Shown here in pieces: positions 22,101-34,100 of a stretch of DNA of 64,000 nucleotides. The translations under genes were made by a program, and so were the position numbers. A model generated the notes under the pieces. That model was not told the origin of the DNA. It worked only from the letters and a program-made list of their open reading frames with translations, and did no database searches. The stretch is from Branchipolynoe longqiensis. Taxonomy: Eukaryota; Annelida; Polychaeta; Phyllodocida; Polynoidae. How positions within the stretch are numbered: the first letter of the stretch is position 1; every line of letters starts with the position of its first letter. The stretch is from positions 1,303,889-1,367,888 of the forward strand of contig CM059194.1 in assembly GCA_030323885.1 (NCBI GenBank), in the 5' to 3' direction.

Positions 22101-25100
22101 CGTGCCTGGAGTTTTCAAGTTGACCCTTGAGATATAGAATGAAGATATCTTGTCTGTAATCTTCAAATATTTGTACTGAGTTGCCTGGCAGGAAGTGAAC
22201 AACAGCTGCACCATTAAATACCTTAGCCTCTACTAAAGGAGCCATGAGTGTGCACTGTTACAAGACAGGACCCTAGATGTTGCCAGGACGTAAAACTCCA
22301 ACAACCAACCAATTTTTATCTAATATTTTACTTTACTCTACTCTACTCTACTCTACTCTACTCTACTCTACTCTACTCTACTCTACTCTACTCTACTCTA
22401 CTCAACTGAACTCTACTGTACTGTACCCTACTCTCCTCTACTCTACGGAACTCTACTGTGCTCTACTCTACAGCACTCTACTGTATTATACTATACTCTA
22501 CTGAACACTACTCTACGGAACTCTACTGTACCCTACTGTACTGAACTCTACTCTATGTATTATGGAACTGTACTCTGCTGTACTGTAGTCTACTATATAG
22601 TACTATACTCTACTGAACTCTACTGTTCTCTACTGAACTCTACTGTACTCTCCTCTACTCTAGGAAACTCTACTGAAATCTACTATACTGTAATCTACTG
22701 TACTCTACTCTACCGAACTGTACTGTACTCTACTGTACTCTCCTCTACTCTAGGAAACTCTACTGAAATCTACTGTACTATACTGTAATCTACTGTATTG
22801 TACTCTACTCTACCGAACTGTACTGTACTCTACTGTACTATACTGAACTCTAGTGTACTCTACCATACTGTACTCTACTGTACTCTACTGTACCGAACTT
22901 TACTCTACTCTATGAAAGGGTCAGAGAAATGACAAATAATAAGCAGTCTTCGAAACAAAGAGGATGTATCAAGAATAAGAAAGGACAACTACTTTTTGAT
23001 GAAGAGGAAGTCTCTCATAGATGGTCTGAATATATCGAAGAACCTTTTGACGGGCAGAGAGAGGAAATACCTGAGATGAGGAATACTGATGGGCTTCCTA
23101 TTCTGGAGAGCGAAGTAATAAGAGCCATTGGGCAACTTCGGAATGGGAAAGCAGTAGGAACAGACGATATCTCTTCTGAAATGTTAAAAGCTTTGGAGGG
23201 AGCTAGCATCACAAGGATAACTGCTCTTTTTAATGACATATATAACACCGGATATATTCCATCAGACTTAAAAAAATCTATATTTATTGCCCTTCCTAAG
23301 AAACCAAAAGCGGTGGGATGCTCGGATTTCAGAACAATAAGCCTCATGAGCCATGTTATTAAAGCTTTACTCAAAATACTACTAGAAAGGATTTAAAAAA
23401 AAAAATGAATCGAGAGGTATCAGAAGAGCAATTTGGATTCAGACCAAACAGTGGAACAAGGGAAGCCATTTTTAACATGAGAACAATAATTGAGAGACAC
23501 CTAGAAGTAGATAAGGATATATACATATGTTATATAGACTACGCTAAAGCATTTGACAAAGTACATCATAAGAAACTCATAGAAGCTCTACAAAAAAATC
23601 GGTCTAGACGGTAAGGACGTTCGGCTTGTGGCCAGCCTCTACTGGGAACAGTATGCTGCTGTAAGAATTGGAGACTCATTGACATCAGAAGTGAAGATCA
23701 AATGTGGAGTGCGACAAGGATGTGTTCTATCGCCTAGTCTTTTCAACATTTATACGGAAATGATTTTCAGAGAAATAGATGACATCATAGGAATAAATGT
23801 TGGAGGTGGAAATATCAATAACGCAAGATACGCAGACGATACAGCACTGCTAGCCTAAATCGACTACAAGATATAGTGGATGAAGTAAAAGAAAAAAGTG
23901 AGAGATGTGGCCTCAAAATGAATGTAAAGAAGACAAAATCCATGGTTGTGAGCAGAAATGAATACAAACCAAGAGCAGAGATAAAAGTTAATTGTGTAAT
24001 CTTGGAGCAGGTAGAGTCATTTGTGTATCTGGGCCATTTAATAACTAGTGATGGCGGATGTGAAAGAGAGATTAAACGGAGAATAAACATTGCCAAAACA
24101 ACATTTCTAAAGATGCAGAAAGTACTAACATCTAGATACATAAATATAAAAAACAAGACTCCGACTGCTAAAATGCTATGTGTGGTCTACACTTTTATAT
24201 TGCTGCGAGACATGGACTTTGAAGAAAGCAATAACAACAAAGCTCGAGGCATTTGAAATGTGGCAATACAGAAGAATGTTAAAAATTCCATGGACAGCAA
24301 TGATAAGCAACGTGGAGGTCCTAACAAGAATGAAAATAAAGAGACAGATAATACAACCGATCAAAAACAGAAAAATTAAATACTTTGGCCACATGATACG
24401 ACACCAGGAATCACAGAGAAGAATACTGGAAGGGAAGATAGAAGGGACAAGACCAAGAGGGAGAAGGAGGACAACATGGATGGACAACATCACTGAGTGG
24501 ACAGCAATGAGCTATGCGTTATGCGTGAGAGGAACGAATGACAGGAAGAGATGGAGGTCCATTGCAGCCAACCTTCTTCGAGAAGATGGCACCCATTGAT
24601 TGATTGATGAAACTCTACTCTACTGTACTGAACTCTACTGTATTCTACTCTACTGAACGCTACTGTACTCTACTCTACTGAACGCTACTGTACTCTACTG
24701 AACTCTACTGTACTCTGCTGTACTGTACTCTACTCTACTCTACTGTACTGCACTATACTGTACTCTACTGTACTCCACTGTACTGAACTGTACTGTACTC
24801 TACTGAACTCTACTGTACTCTACTCTACTCTCCCCATCTCTACTTTATGGAACTGTACTCTACTATACTCTACTGTACTCTACCCTATGGTACTCTACTG
24901 TACTTTACTCTACTGTACTGTACTGTATTATCCTCTACTCTACGGAACTTTACGGTACTGTACTGTACTGTACTCTACGGAACTCTACTCTATGGAACTA
25001 CTGTACTGCACTCTACTGAACTGTACTGTACTCTCCTCTACTCTACTCTACGGAACACTACTGAACTTTACTCTACAGTACTCTTCTGTACTCTCCTCTA

Positions 25101-28100
25101 CTGATCTCTACTCTATGGAACTGTACTGTACGTTACTCTTCTCTACTAAACTCTACTCTACTGTACTCTACTGTACTCTACTGTAGTCTACTGTACTCCA
25201 CTGCACTCTACTCGAAATCGATCGTTGGTTGTTGGAGTTTTACGTCCTGGCATCATCTAAGTACCGACTTATAACAGTGCACACTCATGGTGACTTTATC
25301 GTGCTGCTACTGGGAGACCAGGCCGCCAGCACCATGATCTGATATCTCAATCATTCACATTATCCTGACACTGAGCTAAACCAGTCCTTGTCTTATCATA
25401 ATAATTAATACCAAGTACCTGGCTAGGAAGCGGCAAGTATTAATTTAAAAAAATTTAACTCATTGGTTTGACTCGACCAGGGTTCGAACTCTGAGCATTC
25501 GAATTCCACGATCTACCAAACCAGGAGACGGACGCTGAACTCATTCGGTCATCCCGTCTGGTCCTCGGAACCGAAGAAGGAAAACACAGAGGTGTTGGCA
25601 AGGATTTGTATTACCCCCTGAGATTTCAGGTATTGGTCATGGACCCTGAAGAATGTATCACGGTCCGGGCAGCCGGACGTAGCTCAGGTGGTAGAGTGTC
25701 CACCTCTGAAGATGTGGGTCATCCAATCGATCCTGCTCAGTGGACCCATTTGCATTTTGGGCTATTTTCCGTTCCAACCAGTGGTCCACAACTAGTTCAT
25801 CAAAGTCTGTGGTATGTGGTGTCCTGTCTATGGGAAAGTGCATATAAAAGACCCTTTGCTGGTTATCGGAATGAGTAGACTATGTGGTTGGGTATAAATA
25901 GCTGACCTACTTCATGACTTGGGTGGGGGGCTGTCTGGACCCGGCCTCGTCCACACCTCTTCTATCACCTCCGCTGATTATGTCTGAAAACAGTTGCAGG
26001 AGGAGAGCCGGCCAGCATTTCACTTTCTACCTCTTACTCCGTTTGTGTCTCCGGCTCGCTGACTGGTCACTATATGGCAAGGAGGCATGGCCCTTTGACT
26101 CAACTCTCCTCATTTCTCTTTCCCCTATAGTACCCTTTCTTTTGTTCTTCTTCTGGGCTTACCCTGATCAAGAGAGCTGTTTGCTTGGGTGGGTGCCCTG
26201 TTAATTTTTCACTGTTTCACTTTGTTCTTGCTGCAGATCCCACCTTTTCCCATCCCTTCCTCCTGAACCATCGGCTACTTGACGCGAGTGCACACCTACA
26301 ATCGGACCGGTCATCTGGTACAGATCTGACGACTCGTCGTTATTGTTGTTAAGTCCCCTATGTTTCTACAACCCCATCCCCCCCTCACTCCCCCCCCCCC
26401 CCCCCCCCCTTCCCCGCTGCCCCGAAGTTGAATCTTCAATCCGAAGAATGGACTGATTTATCGGGGCCGTTCTCTAATTGCTGCAGAGCTGCACCCTGTT
26501 ACCGCCAAGGTTACGAACCACCCAAGAGTCATGACTGGGTGAGTGTGTTAGAATAGCGGCACAGCAGTATAATGCGGTCTGTCCTCACTGCAGTATAATG
26601 CTATGTTATACTAGGGATTATACACAAATCTATTTTGATTCCTTCCTTTTCAACCCGGCCCCATCTCACATATAGTACTTAGGCCTCAGTCACACTACGT
26701 CTTGCGACCACTTTGCGACCAAAAGCTGGTGACCTCCTTGGTTGGTTGGTTCTTGGGGTTCTACATCCCCTAATGTCCAAGGTCATATCAGGCCGGGTAC
26801 CAACTTGTGACAGTGCGCACTCATGGCAACTTTATAGTGCTGCTCCACTGGGAAATGAGGCCGAAGGCACCATGACCTGATATCCCATTCAGTCACATTA
26901 TCCTGACACTGAGCCAACCAGTCCTTGCCCTATCCTATTAAAGCCGAGCGCCAGGCTTAGAAGCGACAAGTATCAATTTTAAAGTCATTGGTTTGACTCG
27001 ACCGGGAACCGAACTCTGGACCTTCTGCACGTGAGGCCCGCGCTGTACGGATTAGGCCACCGCGCCCGGTTCTGTTTGATGAACATACACACGCTATCTA
27101 AGTATGATGTGTAAGAACAATTCTAGAATTGTTTTAGTTTTGGAAATATTATGCTTTCGTCGAAGTGGATTTTCACAAGCAATTATTATTATTTATTTAG
27201 TGATGGTTTGTTTATTCCACTCATAACGGTTAACTGCAGGCACTTGTCGTCGCCTGTCTGCAGTAGTGGTCATAATCCATACGGATTGATTTCCTTTTCC
27301 ATTTCTTATGGTTTTCGATTATATTTTTGTACATAGTTAACATTTGTAATACCTTGTACCCATGCACTTAGTGTTTTAATATAGATATACTATTGTTATG
27401 CAGGTATTGCAGGTATTGTAGGTATTGCAATACCTCAGGGAGTTTGACGCCCCTGCCCTGCAGAGTTGTAAACCACTGCCTTGTGGTACAGGTCCTTGAC
27501 AGAACCGAAGGCTAAGGGAGCAAACCCTGAACAGAAAACCATGTCACTGTGGCAGCATCAAGGGTGGTTGATGTATGGAACTCCCAACATCTCCCGACCA
27601 GCCACTGCAGGGACAAATAGTTTTGCGCCTGTCTGGACATGTTGTTGCCGGTGTGAGACCTCTATTTGCTCCCCGAGAGAGTGCCGCTGGTAACTTGCAA
27701 AAGCCAGCAGCACTTCAACACTTTTGCAGGCAGCTTTCATGAAATGAACATCTGCATTCGATCATGAGGCTAACCTGGAAGGACAAAGTGACAAATAAGG
27801 AAATACTCGAACGGTCAGGGCTGCCCTCTATGGAAGATCTGCTGATCAAAAAGAATCTCCGGTGGACTGGACACCTCATGAGGATGTCATCTGACAGGCC
27901 ACATAAAGCAGATCCTCTACTCTCAACTGTCTTCTTGTTACAGAAAGAGAGGGCGCCCTTGTCTCCGGTTCAAGGATACCATCAAGAGAAACCTGAAGCT
28001 GAGAGACATTAAGACCGACTCATGAACATCACTCTCACAGCAGAGAACTAAATGGACAGAGGCAGTCAAGTAATGAAAGCATTCTTTGTCGCATTGCGAC

Positions 28101-31100
28101 CGACAGCATGATGATGATTATGATGATTACTATTATAGTAGTCTGCACTGACCTCTCATTCAAGGAGCCACATAGACATGTAGGTGTGGGTAGGGTGCTG
28201 ACATCAGGGAGCCTAGATGGTGTAATGGTTAGCACACTGGCCTGGAATGCTAGAGATGTGGGTTTGATTCCTGCTCTAGGCGCAATATTTCCCATTTTCA
28301 TCACCCCCCTCCCCGACGACACTGGTGCTTGGACTAGGATCCTGTACAAGCTATGCGCTGTATGGTTGTTGAACCTACCCTGTGTATATGTAAGTGCATT
28401 GCTTGTATGTATGTAATTGTAAGCATTAAATGACCGTTTAAAAGACTTACAATTCCAGGGGGACAAGTGTAGTAGTCTGCGCTGACCTCTCAGGCATGGA
28501 GTCACATAGACAGGTAGGTGAGGGTAGGGTGGTGACATCAGGGTGCCTAGGTGGTGTAATGGTTAGCAAACTGGCATGGAATGCAAGAAATGTGGATTCC
28601 AGCTCTAGGCACAATATTTCCCATTTTCATCTCCCCTAGGACACTGTTGTTTTTTGTTAGTTTTTGTCACACCTTTGAAGAGATTTCGCTGACCTGGTGT
28701 TAAATAGGACAGGGAGATGGATGGTCTTCTAGTTTAATTTTAACTTCCTGCATCTTGACACTTTTAGGTCGCTGTCAACTCTCCCCCCGGAATTTGGGTT
28801 TGCAGTACTGACATGTTTTTGGAAATTCCCACCATAATAGGTAAGTGGTTTGCCAGCTGGCTAGGCTATCAAAGTTTAATATTTGCTGTTTAAAATCTGC
28901 AATCAAAAGGCAAAACAAATTTTCCATGCAACGCCTCGTATGGAGTTGTCCATTCTGTGCCGTATTTACTGTACACGTTACTCTGATGACACTTTGATGC
29001 CTTCTGCTGTCATGTAGCGTGGACGCTGTGCCCTGCTTTGCTCCGCCTTGGTCGTAATGCGAAGCATTACGTTTGATGCGAGGAGAGGAAGAGACCCTCC
29101 CCCGCCCCGCGCTGTCGCGCTGCTTTCTCACCTCGGCAGACGGCGCGGTGCGCCGCCACCTCCCCCGCCCTCCGCGTCGCGCACCACTCCCGCCTCACCC
29201 GACGCCCGCTGCTCGCCACCTCTCGCCCTCCCCCGGGCCGGCAGCATTCACACCTCACCTGCTGTCGCCCGTCCCTCTTCCCTTATAAGGTCGCCCGCCG
29301 GCCTCCCTCAGGCACTCGCCTTCCTGCCGTCTCCCAGCTCTCTGCCTTTTTCCTGCTTGGGATTCTTCACCTCGGGCCGCTGCATCCCCTCGGACCGCTC
29401 CAGGATGCCCAGACACGGCAAAGGCACGGGCCGCCACAGCCCCGGGGCGACCGCCCTGGCCGCGCCGGGACCATCCTCGGGCGCGCCGGGAGGCGCGTCG
29501 GCCTCCTCGGCCCCGGCCTCTCCGTCGGCACCCTCGGGCACCGAGATAACTCAGGTTCTCAAGGCTCTCCTCGACCTTCGGGCCCTCCAGCGCGCCACCA
29601 CCGCCGGCCTCCACGCACGCCTGGACGCCATCGAATCGAGGAGAGCCCGAGGGCAACCCTCTTGCACCACGCCACCGCCCGCCCCGAGGCGGACGGCGTA
29701 CGGCACACCGCCCATCCCAGCACCTCGGGCACACGCCCCCACGGAGGCGCGCCCTCCCCCGCCGCCTCAAGCACCGCGCGGCAGCCGTCTCACCGCCGCG
29801 CCCGAGGGGACGCCCCCGCCCGCCCCGAGGAGGGGGCCGCCGCATCAAGCACCACGGAAGGGACCCCGGACACTGCCGCGGCCACGCCGGCCCCCTCCTC
29901 GGGCACGCCGGGAGGCGCCTCGCCCAGCTCGGCCCCGGGTCCCTCCCCGGCGCCGCGGGACCAGCCCTCGGGCGCCGAGGCTGCCCTCCGACACATCATG
30001 GCCCGTCGGCTTCGGACGACGTACAGCCCACCGCCCGTCACATCACCTCGGGCACACCTCACCAGGGGAGCGCACCCCCCCCCCCCCCCCCCCCCCACCA
30101 CCACCCCCCACCCACCACCACCTCAAGCACCGCGGGGGCACAGACCCCGGCCGCCTCGGCGGATTTTTGATCCGCCGGCCCCCCACCCCCCCGGTGGCCC
30201 GGGGGGGCCCTCTCCGGCGCCTCACAACCACCTCGAAGCCGACAACCTCCTCACCCTCAGACCACAGCCCAGCCCAGCCCAGCCCAGCCCAGCCTGCCCG
30301 AGGCGCGGCCAGACTGCCGCCACGGCACTGCCGACCTCATCGGCAACCACCTCCCAGTCGGGCCCCAGCGCCCCCTCAGTAAGGCTCCCATCACCGCCCA
30401 GCGCCAGTCGCCCATCACGGACCACAGCCCAGCCCAGCCTCACGAGGAACCCTCAGACCAGAGCCCAGCCCAGCCCAGTTTGCCCGAGGCGCGGCCTGAC
30501 CGCCGCCCCGGCACTGCCGACCTCATCGGCAACCACCTCCCAGTCGGGCCCCAGCGCCCCCTCAGTAAGGCTCCCATCGCCGCCCAGCGCCAGTCGCCCA
30601 TCACCGACCACAGCCCAGCCCAGCCTCGCGAGGAACCCTCAGACCACAGCCCAGCCCAGCCCAGCTTGCCCGAGGCGCGGCCTGACCGCCGCCTCGGCAC
30701 TGCCGACCTCATCGGCAACCACCTCCCAGTCGGGCCCCAGCGCCCCCTCAGTAAGGCTCCCATCGCCGCCCAGCGCCAGTCGCCCATCACGGACCACAGC
30801 CCAGCCCAGCCTCACGAGGAACCCTCAGACCACAGCCCAGCCCAGCCCAGTTTGCCCGAGGCGCGGCCTGACCGCCGCCTCGGCACTGCCGACCTCATCG
30901 GCAACCACCTCCCAGTCGGGCCCCAGCGCCCCCTCAATAAGGCTCCCATTGCCGCCCAGCGCCAGTCGCCCATCACGGACCACAGCCCAGCCCAGCCTCA
31001 CGAGGAACCCTCAGACCACAGCCCAGCCTCAGACCACAGCCCAGCCCAGCCTCACAGGAACCCTCTGCCGACATCACATCTCAGGAGCGGGCCTCCCCTT

Positions 31101-34100
31101 TTTTGGCCGCCCGCTCCCCCTCCACCTAGGCCCCGGACCCTCCTCTCACCCAGACCTCCATCTCCGGGCCCCCGCCTCGGGCGCGCCTCGAGCCCTCTCC
31201 TACTTTTGGTGGAGGGCTCCTCGGCACCCCCTCACAGAACACCTACAGACTTTTTTTACTCTGCCTGAACTTTATTACTTTATTTATCATGTACATTTCT
31301 CACTGCTCCTCCTATTGCTTGTATTCATTACTCCGCTCCTCATGGGCTTCCTTACCTTCCTCAGCTTATTCCTTATTTACTCTTATTGTGCTCCCTTACT
31401 CTGTATGCTCTGTATGCTCTGTCTGTGAGGCGTAAATAAAAACGCCTTATTTCCACCCCCGCCTTCCTCTCTTCCTTTTCGCGCCTTCTCCCTCCTTGTT
31501 CCCCCCTCCCTCCTCTTCACCCAATTACTTACCTCAGCTATACAGGCAACTAACCACCCTCTGTATATCAGGTGGCAGAACATACCGGGTTGTGTGTGGA
31601 GGACTGGGGGGTGGGGGTGATCCATTCTCCCACCCACCCCCATAACATACACTGTGTGCATAATAGCAACACAGCTTTTACAGCGACCCATCATCTTAGC
31701 TGATAATACTGAACTTATTGTGGTTAACACACTAACGTCCTTCATAATCTACTAATATGCCCTATCTAAGTACCCGCTGATCTACCTATTTACAATGTAA
31801 TGTAAACGGCCGGAAAAAATGTATGTTCTGAGAATAAACTGTTTTACCAAGAAACTAAATAAAACAAAAAGATTCAGAAACTGATTTGCATGTTACATGT
31901 GTAGATTTGAACAGTTTTTCTCTCACAATTTGTAATACGATCAAAATCAAAAATAGAAATTTGGTTCCAACTCTGACATATTACCCAAAGTGCAAATCTG
32001 CGTATGAACATTGATTCTGCTATCATTAGAAATGTTTTCTACTGGTATACAGTTTATAAGAACCACCCATATATACATTTTCTACAAAGCATGCGCAGTG
32101 AGCTGCGACCGACATTGTTTTTTGCGTTTTTCGTGTGTCTTTTTGTGTGTTTTCTTTTGTGTGGTAACTATGTTTATTCTGCTGAATAAGCAGGGCGTTA
32201 ACCGGCGAGAATATTGTCTATATTATATGTGTGTGTGTATGTTCTATATAACAACACTATGTGAATATAATCAAGGAATGTCTTCCCACACAGTTTCATT
32301 CATAACGGGTGTATCACTAAAGATGCCAGCATTAGTTCCTCTCCTTGCCGCTGGCGCCACAGGCGGGGAATATATGCCAAGGTAATAGACTACATCACCA
32401 TTCCAGCAGCGCGGTGCGTTGTGGGATGCGTCGAAGCAAAACAAACCCACGAGAAGTACATGGCACATGCTAATACACTGGGTGCAGCTATGAAATGTGC
32501 TAGTTTCAGCTCATCTCAGCTCTTGTTTGAAACATAGAATACTAACTAAAAAAATATATATAATAAATTAAGATATTGTAGTGGTCTGCACTGACCTCTC
32601 AGGCAAGTAACCACATAGACAGGTAGGCGTGGGGAGTGTGTTGATATCAGGGAGCCTAGGTGGTGTAATGGTTAGCACACTGGCCCGGAATGCAAAGAGA
32701 TGTGGGTTCGAGTCCCGCTCTAGGCACAGTATTTCCCATTTTCATCACCCCCACGACACTGGTTGCCGTGATCAGGATCCTGTACAAGCTTTGCGCTGTA
32801 TGGTTGTTGAACCTACCCTGTGTATGTATGTGTTAGTGCATTGCCTGTTTGTATGTAATTGTAAGCATTACAAGACTTACAATTCCAGGGGGACGAGTGT
32901 AGTGGTCTGCACTGACCTCTCAGGCAAGTAACCACATAGACAGGTAGGCGTGGGGAGTGTCTTGATATCAGGGAGCCTAGGTGGTGTAATGGTTAGCACA
33001 CTGGCCCGGAGTGCAAAGAGATGTGGGTTCGAGTCCCGCTCTAGGCACAATATTTCCCATTTTCATCACCCCCACGACACTGGTTGCCGTGATCAGGATC
33101 CTGTACAAGCTTTGCGCTGTATGGTTGTTGAACCTACCCTGTGTATGTATGTGTTAGTGCATTGCCTGTATGTATGTAATTGTAAGCATTACAATACTTA
33201 CAATTCCAGGGGGACGAGTGTAGTGGTCTGCACTGACCTCTCAGGCAAGTAACCACATAGACAGGTAGGCGTGGGGAGTGTGTTGATATCAGGGAGCCTA
33301 GGTGGTGTAATGGTTAGCACACTGGCCCGGAATGCAAAGAGATGTGGGTTCGAGTCCCGCTCTAGGCACAGTATTTCCCATTTTCATCACCCCCACGACA
33401 ATATTAATCTTCTATCCAGCATTGTATTTACATCAATATAATCAGGACATCTTATGCCATGTGCATTTAGATTGCTATTTATTTTGAATAAAGTCAAAGT
33501 TTTTCTCTACGCATATCGACAAACTCAATGGCCATTCTCATTTGCTTTGCTGCCAACGCCGTTTTCAGCGCATGCGCAATCGGAACCGTGATCTCGTCTA
33601 TAATACTGGCACCAAGCAGACGACACTAATCTGGCTCCATGCCCTGCCAGCAGTGAAAGAAGCACGCTACATGAATTTAAAAAACAACCTGTATTTTAGG
33701 CCAGATAAAAAAAACAATTTGTTTAGCTTGTACGCCCGACCTGAGAAATGCCCCCGACCTCCAAATATTTAAAATAATTTTTTTTCGAAAAACCCTTAAA
33801 ATAAAATGTTAAAGCTCAAAACGACGCTTTCCCACCTATTATAATGATTGTGCAATCTCCGACAAATTTCATCCTGACGATTTTATAGTAATTTTAATGT
33901 TTTCTTGTTCAATTTCTAGCTAGAAAGTGTCTATGGTCTTCTCTACCTTCCCATCATGCCTTCTAACCATGAATACCACGGCTAGTTTTCCTCTTCCTGT
34001 ACACCACCATTCTACATATGAAATAAAAATAGAAACCTTCCGCCCGACCTGGAAAGATTGAAATGGGTGGATGCTAAACGGGTACTTTTTTTTATGTGGC

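Larger units (their letters stand above)
29040..31500 (+). mobile_element. GC-rich non-autonomous relative of the YR element
   Basis: Starts ggtcgtaatgcgaagcatta, as the A1 end of the 206-6258 element does (ggtcgtaatgcttgcatt), has a cttataagg box at 29,283, a gag-like start [20 protein letters not shown] (29,405) with [13 protein letters not shown], then Pro/Ala-rich text, a 186-bp tandem array, and a B-like end (gtggagggctcctcggc...actttattactttattt, then aataaaaacgccttatttcc). No RT, RNase H or recombinase motifs. No A2 or B2 was found, so it is either truncated or a solo arrangement. Confidence 0.75.

Noticed and set aside
21448..22245. Host gene on the minus strand
   Set aside because: The ORF is a fragment with SINE sequence at both ends and direct repeats at the borders; no start, stop or splice sites of its own.
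29662..31428. 588-aa Pro/Ser/Thr-rich ORF
   Set aside because: Open because of GC-rich tandem repeats inside a transposon remnant. No recognisable domain, and it runs through the element end.
32649..32730. Tandem functional tRNA genes in the 321-bp units
   Set aside because: Acceptor-like ends pair, but the anticodon arm region is irregular and the block is always embedded in the same repeat. Treated as tRNA-derived SINE.
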